From: CAZYTO01 sp964650405
Lineage (GTDB): Bacteria; Acidobacteriota; Thermoanaerobaculia; Gp7-AA8
Assembly: GCA_964650405.1 (NCBI GenBank)
Contig: CAZYTO010000183.1
Location: 1 to 11,530, forward strand
Direction: 5' to 3'
Length of the DNA: 11,530 bases
The position numbers were made by a program, and so were the translations under genes. Positions 5,919 through 11,530 of this stretch are shown here, piece by piece. The notes under the pieces are model-generated. The model was given only the letters and a program-made list of their open reading frames with translations. It searched no databases and was not told where the DNA came from. Numbering within the stretch: the first letter of the stretch is position 1; each line of letters starts with the position of its first letter.

Positions 5919-6875
5919 CCACTGCCCCCTGCCGGTGGTCCGGGCCTTCTCGAGGAGAAACTGCGCCGAGGCCAGGTCTTCGATGGCGATCCCGAGCGAC
6001 TTGAAGAGCGTGATCTCGTCCGACGACGTCCGCCCCTTGGCGCGCTCGGTCAGGATCTCTCCGAGCTCCGCGCGGATGTGCTCCGGCCCGGCGATCAAGC
6101 CTTCGCGCAACGCCATCAGGTAGTCGCCGGACTCGTTGACCGTCGACTCGCGGCGGTCGACGAAGAACGATGCCGCCGCCACGGTTTCGCCATCGAGCTC
6201 CCGTGCCGCCGCGATGGACGAGCCGGCGGCATTGATGTGCGTACCATTCCCGATCCACTCGCGGCGAATGACCGGCTCCCGCGAGCTGGTGGTCGTGACG
6301 ACGATGTCGGCGCCCCGTACGCAATCCTCCACGGAGTCGACGACACGTGTCCCGCCGCCGAGAGCCTCAGCTTTCGCGCGCGTACGGCTGTGCACGCGGA
6401 CCTCGCGGATGTTGCGCACGAGCGGGATGGCTTCCAGGTGCGAGCGCGCCTGCACGCCCGCGCCGATGATGGCGAGAACGTGAGCGTCGTGGCGCGCCAG
6501 CAGCTTCGTTGCCACTGCCGACACCGCGGCGGTGCGGATGGCGGTGATGGCCGAGGCATTGAAGACGCCGGCGAGCTCGCCCGTCTCCGCGCTGTGCAGG
6601 AGCACCGCGCCGAGGTGCGTGTCGAGGCCACGGGCCGGATTGCCGGGAAAGAGACAGATCTCCTTCAGCGCAAACGCCGGATTCGCCCCGCCCCGGTAAG
6701 CCGGCATGAGCCCGAGGAATCCTTTTGCGCCCTCCGGCCGCATGACGCTGCGCAGCGGATTGTGGACCTCGCCGCGGGCGGTCGCGGCCAGGGCCTCCTC
6801 CATGGCCGCGATGCACTCCGGCATCGTCAGCAGCGTCTCGACGTCGTGGTGGCTGAGGATCAGAGTCTTCGTCAT
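5907..6875 (-). CDS. Ornithine cyclodeaminase / mu-crystallin family NAD(P)-dependent enzyme
   Basis: The 322-residue product is a full-length member of the OCD/mu-crystallin family of soluble NAD(P)-dependent enzymes, which includes ornithine cyclodeaminase, alanine dehydrogenase (archaeal type), ketimine reductase and opine-type synthases. Landmarks in order: start MTKTLILSHHDVETLL; R42 and K71 (A-L-K-E-I-C) as likely substrate carboxylate/amine contacts; N-P-A-R-G-L-D then S-A-E-T-G-E-L; the A-S-A-I-T-A-I-R114-T-A-A helix; the Rossmann motif G138-A-G140-V-Q-A143; and the C-terminal S-S-D-E-I-T-L-F-K-S-L-G-I-A-I-E-D. At the spot where true ornithine cyclodeaminase has a catalytic Asp (after the G-S near the 'ELD' segment) this protein has G218-S219-S220, so cyclodeamination is doubtful; a ketimine/imine reductase or dehydrogenase is as likely. 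It follows a GT39-like gene by 114 nt with an inverted repeat between, so it may be transcribed separately. No clear Shine-Dalgarno. Confidence 0.93.
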   Translation of the reverse strand: MTKTLILSHHDVETLLTMPECIAAMEEALAATARGEVHNPLRSVMRPEGAKGFLGLMPAYRGGANPAFALKEICLFPGNPARGLDTHLGAVLLHSAETGELAGVFNASAITAIRTAAVSAVATKLLARHDAHVLAIIGAGVQARSHLEAIPLVRNIREVRVHSRTRAKAEALGGGTRVVDSVEDCVRGADIVVTTTSSREPVIRREWIGNGTHINAAGSSIAAARELDGETVAAASFFVDRRESTVNESGDYLMALREGLIAGPEHIRAELGEILTERAKGRTSSDEITLFKSLGIAIEDLASAQFLLEKARTTGRGQWVEF

Positions 6876-6904
6876 GGCGTGAATGGAGTCTATCTCGGGT
6901 CGCC

Positions 6905-6986
6905 GATGGCTGATCGCTGTTCGCTGGGCATGATCGCCGGGCGCGAGCAGCGAGTTACGAACAGCGATCAGCCGTCAGCGATCAGC
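6905..6986. repeat. Inverted repeat made of TGATCGC-type heptamers
   Basis: GGCTGATCGCTGTTCG (6908-6923) is matched exactly by its reverse complement at 6958-6973, a 16-bp perfect stem that extends through one G-T pair to 19 positions (6905-6976), with a 34-nt centre. Both arms are built of 7-nt units: TGATCGC, TGTTCGC and another TGATCGC (6931-6937) on one side; GCGATCA, GCCGTCA and GCGATCA (6964-6984) on the other. It fills the gap between the GT39-like gene ending at 6990 and the OCD-family gene starting at 6875. A transcript could fold into a strong hairpin, but no T-run follows. Confidence 0.85.
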
Positions 6987-6989
6987 TCA

Positions 6990-8540
6990 TCACTCCACCA
7001 CGAACAGTTGCACCTCGTCGGCGGGCTCGAACGAAAACGCGAACGGCAGATCGAGCGGAAAGCGCGCACAACCGGCGATCTCGTTGCCGTACCAGCTCGC
7101 CCCGCCTGCGCACGTCGTCGTCTGCAACGGCCACGTGGCCAGGCAGGGAACGGTGACGTGCCGAAGCGAGGCTCCCGTTGGCAGCCGTGGGCGGCCGGGC
7201 GAGGGGAACGTGCGCGGGGCGATGGCCACGAGGTCGCCGTGTACGAGCAGCGGCGGATTCCGCGCGTCGATCAGCGTTCCTCCGGCGCGGGTCGCGTACT
7301 CCTGCCACCCCCAGTGCCCTGCGAAGTAGAAATGCCGGCCGGCGAGCGTCTTCGCGGCGTTGCGGTAGCAATCGGCGTGTTGGGCATCTCCGATAGCCAC
7401 GCTGACGGCCAGAACGACACTGACCGCCACCGCGAGCCAGGCCCGGCGCGTGGCTTCGGCGGGAAGCAGCAGCAACGCGCCCGCCACGAGTGGTAGCAGA
7501 TAGCGGACGGCGATGAGGATCGTCACTCCCTGGAAGGCGATCACGGCGGCAATCCAGGCCAGGGCGAGCCAGCGTCGGGCCGTGGCGGCTTCGAGAAAGA
7601 TGCGCACGCCGAGCGCGACGCCCACACCGAGGAGCAAGTCGCGGCCGAGCAGCGCGCTGAGCACGCCCGCCAACGCCGCGATGAGCCACGAGGCACGCGA
7701 CCCGCGGACGAGAAGCTGCCAGCCCACCGGCACCACCGCCAGACCGGTGATCGTGAGGATACTGAGCGCCAGGTCGCTGACCCCGACGTGCTGTCCGCGC
7801 GCGGCCAGATCGCTGAGCGTGTGCAGGATGTTCTGACGCCGCTCATCGCTGACGACGAGCAGGTGCACGCGGCCGTACTTCGCGAAAGAGAAGGCACTCC
7901 AGGCCGCGAGGCCGAGGAGCGGCGCCGCCGCGACGACCGCCAGCGTTTTGCTCCGGCGCCGCCAGGCGATGAAGGCCAGGATCGGGATTGCGACGAGGCC
8001 GTTGTACTTCGCCAGGGCCACGAACGTCGCGCACACCGCCGCCGCGAACGGCCTGTCGTGGAGCGCGAACGCCGCCGCGCCGAGGAGCAGCGCCAGCATG
8101 ACCATATCGGGCATGACCACATGGGCCGCGAGAAAGAAGGCCGGCGACGAGGCGAGCATTGCCGCGGCAAGCGCTGGATGGACACCTTCCCGGGATGCAA
8201 TCGCCGCCATCGCAGCGAGTGCGCCCAGTGCGAAGAGGAGCGTGAGGACATGCAACGCCGCCTCGCCCCACCCGAAGAGGCCGCCCCAGCCGGCCAGGAG
8301 CGCCGGCACGAGTGACGGATTGGCGAGAATGTCGAACGCCGGCCGCGGCGTGCCGGTCCAGTTGAAGGCGAATCCGTAAGGATCGATCGGCACCTTCGCG
8401 ATCTGCCGCGCCAGGGCCAGGATATTCGTGTCGTCGACGCGGAAGGCGGTCCGGAGGAAGGGAAGCTGAACGGCGACAAACGCGGCCAGGACGATGAGCA
8501 CGGAACGGCGGGGCGCGAGGTCTGAGGCCGTGCTCTGCAT
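6990..8540 (-). CDS. GT39/ArnT-like membrane glycosyltransferase, putative (516 residues)
   Basis: An integral membrane protein with about ten helices and a soluble C-terminal tail. The first outer loop has F-R-V-D36-D37-T, then P-Y55-G-F-x-F-N-W, R-P-A-F-D and N74-P-S-L-V-P, the arrangement typical of GT39-type proteins ('DD - PYGF - NPPL'), where the Asp is catalytic. V-M-P144-D-M and A-K178-Y-N-G181 follow, and R-Y-L-L-P near residue 345 marks the late helix that ends the membrane core. Family role: sugar transfer from polyprenyl-phosphate outside the membrane; substrates unknown. The tail has several cysteines (CYRNA, PCLATWP, TTCAGG, AGCARF) that could form disulfides outside the cell membrane; this is inference. 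It lies 48 nt after the cupin gene in the same direction. The chosen ATG at 8540 has only a weak GAGAA upstream. Its stop abuts the 6905-6986 repeat. Confidence 0.88.
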   Translation of the reverse strand: MQSTASDLAPRRSVLIVLAAFVAVQLPFLRTAFRVDDTNILALARQIAKVPIDPYGFAFNWTGTPRPAFDILANPSLVPALLAGWGGLFGWGEAALHVLTLLFALGALAAMAAIASREGVHPALAAAMLASSPAFFLAAHVVMPDMVMLALLLGAAAFALHDRPFAAAVCATFVALAKYNGLVAIPILAFIAWRRRSKTLAVVAAAPLLGLAAWSAFSFAKYGRVHLLVVSDERRQNILHTLSDLAARGQHVGVSDLALSILTITGLAVVPVGWQLLVRGSRASWLIAALAGVLSALLGRDLLLGVGVALGVRIFLEAATARRWLALAWIAAVIAFQGVTILIAVRYLLPLVAGALLLLPAEATRRAWLAVAVSVVLAVSVAIGDAQHADCYRNAAKTLAGRHFYFAGHWGWQEYATRAGGTLIDARNPPLLVHGDLVAIAPRTFPSPGRPRLPTGASLRHVTVPCLATWPLQTTTCAGGASWYGNEIAGCARFPLDLPFAFSFEPADEVQLFVVE

Positions 8541-8588
8541 GGATTCAGTTCTCGGCGCCTCTCGTCGATCACCCGTCGGTCATGGCTC

Positions 8589-8993
8589 TCACTCTGCGTC
8601 GCGGTGCACAATCGACGGCGCGAACGCCGGGAGACAGACTGCGACGTACTCCGCGCCGCCCTCATCCGGCGTGGCGTACTGCACCCATTCGCCGGCATGG
8701 GCGATGACTGCTTCTCCGGCCCGGACGTCGATCGCGCCGCCCTTTGTCGTCACGCGAAGCGTGCCGCGCAGCACTACGGTGTACTCGTCGAACTCCGGCG
8801 TCTGGCCCGGCTCCACCCAGCCGCCTGGGCTCACCATGCGCGCCACGCTGAGGGCCTCCGTGCCGCTGTTGACCCGGCCGATGTACTCCTCGATGCGTTT
8901 CGGCTTGTTGCCCGCGGCCTGAATGATCTTCGGTTGTGCGATATGCGTCGGCATGCGCCGAATCATACGGCGCACTCCGCCGATGTCGATCAT
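8589..8993 (-). CDS. Small cupin-fold protein without the usual metal ligands
   Basis: A 134-residue single-domain cupin (cytosolic beta barrel). The core runs A-A-G-N-K-P-K-R-I-E-E-Y-I-G-R-V-N-S (residues 26-43), then P61-G-Q-T-P-E-F-D-E70-Y-T-V-V-L-R-G and A92-G-E-A-V-I-A-H99-A-G-E-W-V-Q-Y. Aligned to the classical cupin motifs G-x5-HxH-x3-E-x6-G and P-x-G-x2-H-x3-N, the Glu and glycines are kept, but the two motif-1 histidines are Gln63 and Pro65 or nearby and the motif-2 histidine is Val. The only histidines are 17, 99 and 130, so a standard three-His metal site is absent. Function unknown; a sugar or small-molecule binding or isomerase-like role is possible. ATG 8993 overlaps the TGA of the GT-C-like gene before it (ATGA); ATG 8954 (MPTHIAQPKIIQ) is an alternative start nearer to where I expect family members to begin. 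Confidence 0.88.
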   Translation of the reverse strand: MIDIGGVRRMIRRMPTHIAQPKIIQAAGNKPKRIEEYIGRVNSGTEALSVARMVSPGGWVEPGQTPEFDEYTVVLRGTLRVTTKGGAIDVRAGEAVIAHAGEWVQYATPDEGGAEYVAVCLPAFAPSIVHRDAE

Positions 8994-10747
8994 TTCGTGG
9001 CCACGACGAACCGGCCGATGGTCTCGCGCTTCGGGTAGTTCGCATCGATCCAGGCGAAGAGGGCCGGGACGCGCTGCTGGTTCGGCAGGTTGTCGAACTG
9101 ATCGACGAACGGGCTGCCGGAGAGGATGACCAGCGGCGGCGGGTGTGCCGTCAGCTCCTCCATCGCCTCGACGAGCAGCGGCGGCGCCGAGAGCATGGCG
9201 ATGTCATTGCAGCGCGTGGCCGGCTTCCGCTCCAGCAGATAGGCGACGGCCCGTTCGTTCGAGACGTCCAGGATGGGCGCGCCGGGCGAGGCATGGGCGT
9301 TTACGAATGCATACAGCCCGGCGAGATCCGCCGCGTTCTCCGGCGTCGTGTAGATCCCTTTGCCTGTGCGCATGGGATACGGCACCAGCCCGGCGTGCGA
9401 TTGTCGCGCGTGCCATCCGGCCAGGAGCGCAGCACCTCGCTTCGCGTTGTCCCAGACGTCGACGTAGAAGAGGAGCGTGATCGCCATCAGCCCGACCGCG
9501 ACCCACCGCCGCGCCAGGACCAGCGGCTCGGCGACGAAGGCCACCAGCGCGATGCCGAGTAGCGGCACGCCGTAGCGCGTATGCGACCAGCCGCAACGGC
9601 CGGCCGCTGATCGGAAGGCGAAGAGCGACGCTGCGGCCATGAGGGCCAGCCGCGCAGCCTGGTCGCGATCGCCACGGGCCGAGGCACGAAGGGCGAAAAC
9701 GGCCAGCAGGCCGTAGAACACGGGCGGCACGAAGTAGCGGGCCGACTCCCACGACCAGCCGGTCCGCATTGGCAGCGACCAGATGGCGTCGATCGATCCG
9801 GGGATGATGACGAACGAGTCGCGTAGAAAGTGGCCGATGCCGGCACCAAGCACCAGAAGGATAACCAGTGGGACCACGGCAGCGGCGAGCATCAGCCACG
9901 GCCTCCAGGCGCGCAGGACGATCAGCGCCACCACGGTCGTCATGACCGCATAGAGGCCGATGTCGAGGCTCCAGAGCAATCCGACCGTCGATGCCGCCAT
10001 CGCCGCGAACAGCGCAGCATTGCCGCGGGATCGCACGTATCGCAGGAGCGCCAGAACCGCCAGGAGCAACGGCGCGAATCGAAAGTACGGGAACACGGGA
10101 ATCTGCGCCGCGCCGACCGCACAGAGCGCGGCGATCACCGCCAGCGAGGCCCCGAGCGGCGTCACGCAGACTTCCGCCGCGACCGGCACGACGAGAGCGA
10201 GCGTGGCCGCGTCGAGCACCGTCTCCAGCCTCCGCTCGCGCCGCGGAGAGGGTGGGTCACCGAGGACGAGCGCGTCGAGGCCGCCGTCCACGGCCAGGCC
10301 GTGCAGCACGAAGACGTCTCCGAACGGCCGCCGGCCCGATCGGAAGAGCGCGCCGGGCGTCAGGTGCTCCCCCTCGTGGAACGGCTCCATCAGAACGTAG
10401 GGGTGGTCGTGGAGGAAGAACATCACGATGAAGACCAGCAGCGCGAGCGGCCAGGTGATGACGTTGCGCTGCGCGGCTCCAGCGCTTCGATCGATTGCCG
10501 GAGTTGCGGATCTCTTCGCCAGCAGCCCCGCCAGCACGCCACCGGCCACCGCTCCGGTGACGATCATCGCCACGACGAAGTAGTCGAAGCCCTTCGGGTA
10601 GTGATTCACCGTCACGAAGCCGGTGCCGCCGCCCGGAACGGAAAAAAGCCCTCGGCCGAGCGGCGACAGCGCGCCGAACGCCGCCGCACCGGCAGCCGAG
10701 CCGGCGGCGATCACACCGCATGATGCTGTTGAAAGTCGGGAAAGCAC
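8990..10747 (-). CDS. Large polytopic membrane protein, GT-C-like, unassigned family (585 residues)
   Basis: About ten hydrophobic helices followed by a roughly 150-residue soluble tail. After the third helix the outer loop carries M-E121-P-F-H124-E-G-E127-H-L, then P-F-G-D144-V-F-V-L-H149-G-L-A-V-D154. An acidic 'HEGExL ... P.xD.....HG...D' loop looks like the active-site loop of GT-C enzymes, but I cannot place it in a named GT family. A late R-C-G-W-S-H-T-R-Y-G segment could bind an anionic lipid donor. The tail (P-G-A-P-I-L-D-V-S, A-V-A-Y-L-L-E-R-K, P-L-V-I-L-S-G) resembles the outer domain of other members and the small protein at 2523-2858. The start is GTG 10747, chosen because AGGA lies 8 nt upstream. 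It overlaps the cupin by ATGA and faces the TMTC-like gene across 27 bp. Confidence 0.85.
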   Translation of the reverse strand: MLSRLSTASCGVIAAGSAAGAAAFGALSPLGRGLFSVPGGGTGFVTVNHYPKGFDYFVVAMIVTGAVAGGVLAGLLAKRSATPAIDRSAGAAQRNVITWPLALLVFIVMFFLHDHPYVLMEPFHEGEHLTPGALFRSGRRPFGDVFVLHGLAVDGGLDALVLGDPPSPRRERRLETVLDAATLALVVPVAAEVCVTPLGASLAVIAALCAVGAAQIPVFPYFRFAPLLLAVLALLRYVRSRGNAALFAAMAASTVGLLWSLDIGLYAVMTTVVALIVLRAWRPWLMLAAAVVPLVILLVLGAGIGHFLRDSFVIIPGSIDAIWSLPMRTGWSWESARYFVPPVFYGLLAVFALRASARGDRDQAARLALMAAASLFAFRSAAGRCGWSHTRYGVPLLGIALVAFVAEPLVLARRWVAVGLMAITLLFYVDVWDNAKRGAALLAGWHARQSHAGLVPYPMRTGKGIYTTPENAADLAGLYAFVNAHASPGAPILDVSNERAVAYLLERKPATRCNDIAMLSAPPLLVEAMEELTAHPPPLVILSGSPFVDQFDNLPNQQRVPALFAWIDANYPKRETIGRFVVATK

Positions 10748-10759
10748 CGCGCGTATCCT
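10729..10759 (+). promoter_or_regulatory. Weak candidate promoter for the TMTC-like gene
   Basis: TTGAAA (10729-10734, 5 of 6 matches to TTGACA) is followed after 19 nt by TATCCT (10754-10759, 4 of 6). The spacer is long and the match modest. Transcription would start near 10766, only about 9 nt before the ATG at 10775. Confidence 0.25.
10756..10759 (-). promoter_or_regulatory. Shine-Dalgarno AGGA supporting a GTG start
   Basis: AGGA on the minus strand sits 8 nt before the GTG at 10747 and is the reason for choosing this non-ATG start. It overlaps the plus-strand TATCCT, a possible -10 element for the divergent gene. Confidence 0.6.
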
Positions 10760-10774
10760 AAACTCCGCTGCGCC

Positions 10775-11530
10775 ATGGGCCGAAAGCCTCAGACGAAATC
10801 ATCGCCGGCGCCGAAGCCGGCAACGCCATCGAACGCCGCCCGTTCCGCCCTCTCGCTCGCCTTTCGCCGCGGTCCGACTCCCATCGAAGGGTGCATGGTC
10901 GCGGCTGCCATCATCGTCCTCACCTTCGTCGTCTTCGGCCAGGTTGGCTCTCACCAGTTCCTCAACTACGACGATGGACAGTTCGTCTTCGAGAACAGTC
11001 AAGTCTCGCAGGGATTGACGGTCTCCTCCATCGAGTGGGCGCTGACGAAGGCGGAGGTGGGCTACTACCCGCTGACGTGGCTGTCGCACGAGCTCGACGT
11101 GACGCTCTGGGGTGTCAAGCCGGGGCCGCATCTGCTCACGAACGCGCTGTTCCACGCCCTGACCGCCTGCATCCTCTTCTTCGCTTTCTGCATCCTGCTA
11201 AGCCGCGTGGACACAGGATCGCGAGGTCGCACGGAAGGACCCTCCGGCGCGACGGCGCAACCGCAAACCCGAACGCACATCTACGTCGCCGCGTTCACGG
11301 CCGCCCTGTTTGCCGTGCACCCGATGCACGTCGAGTCCGTGGCCTGGGCGTCCGAGCGCAAGGACACGCTCTCGACGCTCTTCATCGTCGCGGGCCTGCT
11401 GCTCTATGCCCGCGCTCCGCAGCGCCGGCTCGGCGTTGCCCTGGCCATGGCGGCGTCGCTGGCGGCGAAGCAGATGTACGTGACCTTTCCGTTCGTCCTG
11501 CTGCTTCTCGATTACTTGCCCCTCGGCCCT
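10775..11530 (+). CDS. TMTC/TPR-type membrane protein, N-terminal 252 residues (3' end outside window)
   Basis: A basic, proline-rich cytosolic head (residues 1-40) leads into a first helix (about 41-59) and then F-L-N-Y-D66-D67-G-Q-F, the acidic first outer loop of GT-C enzymes. Y-Y-P-L-T-W-L-S-H-E-L-D (97-108), H-P-M-H-V-E-S-V-A-W-A-S-E-R-K-D (182-197) and A-K-Q-M-Y-V-T-F-P-F-V-L-L-L-L-D-Y-L-P-L at the edge match the bacterial relatives of TMTC protein O-mannosyltransferases, which usually carry C-terminal TPR repeats; those would lie beyond the window. 'KPM' is normal where this protein has KQM. A hydrophilic insert (145-168, rich in G, T, R) sits between two helices. ATG 10775 has no Shine-Dalgarno; ATG 10895 (residue 41) has GAAGGG just upstream and would start at the first helix, so the start is open. 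Protein glycosylation as its role is inference from the family. Confidence 0.87.
   Translation, partial: MGRKPQTKSSPAPKPATPSNAARSALSLAFRRGPTPIEGCMVAAAIIVLTFVVFGQVGSHQFLNYDDGQFVFENSQVSQGLTVSSIEWALTKAEVGYYPLTWLSHELDVTLWGVKPGPHLLTNALFHALTACILFFAFCILLSRVDTGSRGRTEGPSGATAQPQTRTHIYVAAFTAALFAVHPMHVESVAWASERKDTLSTLFIVAGLLLYARAPQRRLGVALAMAASLAAKQMYVTFPFVLLLLDYLPLGP

Noticed and set aside
5703..7496. 597-residue plus-strand open frame opposite the OCD-family gene
   Set aside because: It covers the end of a GT gene, the intergenic repeats and the antisense of two real genes; its composition is that of a GC-rich shadow frame.
10216..10260. REP-like sequence (CTCCGC ... GCGGAG then GAGAGGGTGGG) inside the 585-residue gene
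   Set aside because: It resembles common GC-rich REP elements, but the encoded DPPSPRRERRLE fits a normal polar loop between helices and the frame is undisturbed; a single copy in the window is not enough.
1..11530. tRNA, rRNA, CRISPR, insertion sequence or prophage signals
   Set aside because: No cloverleaf with a GGTTCGA-type arm, no regularly spaced identical repeats, no transposase, integrase or phage protein was seen on either strand.

Overview
The window is high-GC bacterial DNA with dense coding and short spacers. Its left end carries the head of a streptomycin (str) operon read leftwards: rpsL (S12), rpsG (S7) and the first 420 codons of fusA (EF-G). The rest is dominated by large membrane proteins that resemble GT-C type (lipid-sugar-dependent) glycosyltransferases. 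S12/S7 wording, the abundance of such membrane proteins, a TMTC-like protein at the right edge and short tandem arrays in the gene gaps would fit Acidobacteriota (Vicinamibacteria-like). That placement is inference; no taxonomic marker was compared.

Layout. 1-2369 (minus): rpsL, rpsG, fusA, with a clear sigma70-type promoter at 2430-2458 and an unusually long (244 nt), hairpin-rich spacer between rpsG and fusA. 2523-5814 (plus): a tightly packed unit of three genes, a 111-residue membrane-anchored small protein, a 414-residue GT-C-like protein and a 559-residue GT39-like protein, linked by stop/start overlaps. 5907-10747 (minus, convergent with the previous unit): read from the right, a 585-residue GT-C-like membrane protein, a small cupin overlapping it by ATGA, a 516-residue GT39/ArnT-like protein, and an ornithine cyclodeaminase/mu-crystallin family enzyme. 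10775-11530 (plus, running off the edge): N-terminal part of a TMTC/TPR-type protein, divergent from the 585-residue gene with only 27 bp between the two starts.

How it fits together. The str operon is housekeeping. The five GT-C-like proteins probably move sugars from a polyprenyl-phosphate carrier onto an acceptor outside the cytoplasmic membrane, or are relatives whose activity is unknown; no sugar-nucleotide synthesis, flippase or polymerase gene is present, so no pathway can be named. The cupin and the OCD-family enzyme are cytosolic and have no obvious link to them except position. I saw no tRNA, rRNA, CRISPR, insertion sequence or phage gene.

The most unusual signals are non-coding: (a) three short tandem arrays, each starting at or touching the stop codon of a gene and each supplying repeated TGA triplets; one of them also forms a row of TTGA/CTGA stop-start overlaps before the next gene; (b) the structured rpsG-fusA leader, whose last hairpin overlaps the fusA Shine-Dalgarno sequence.
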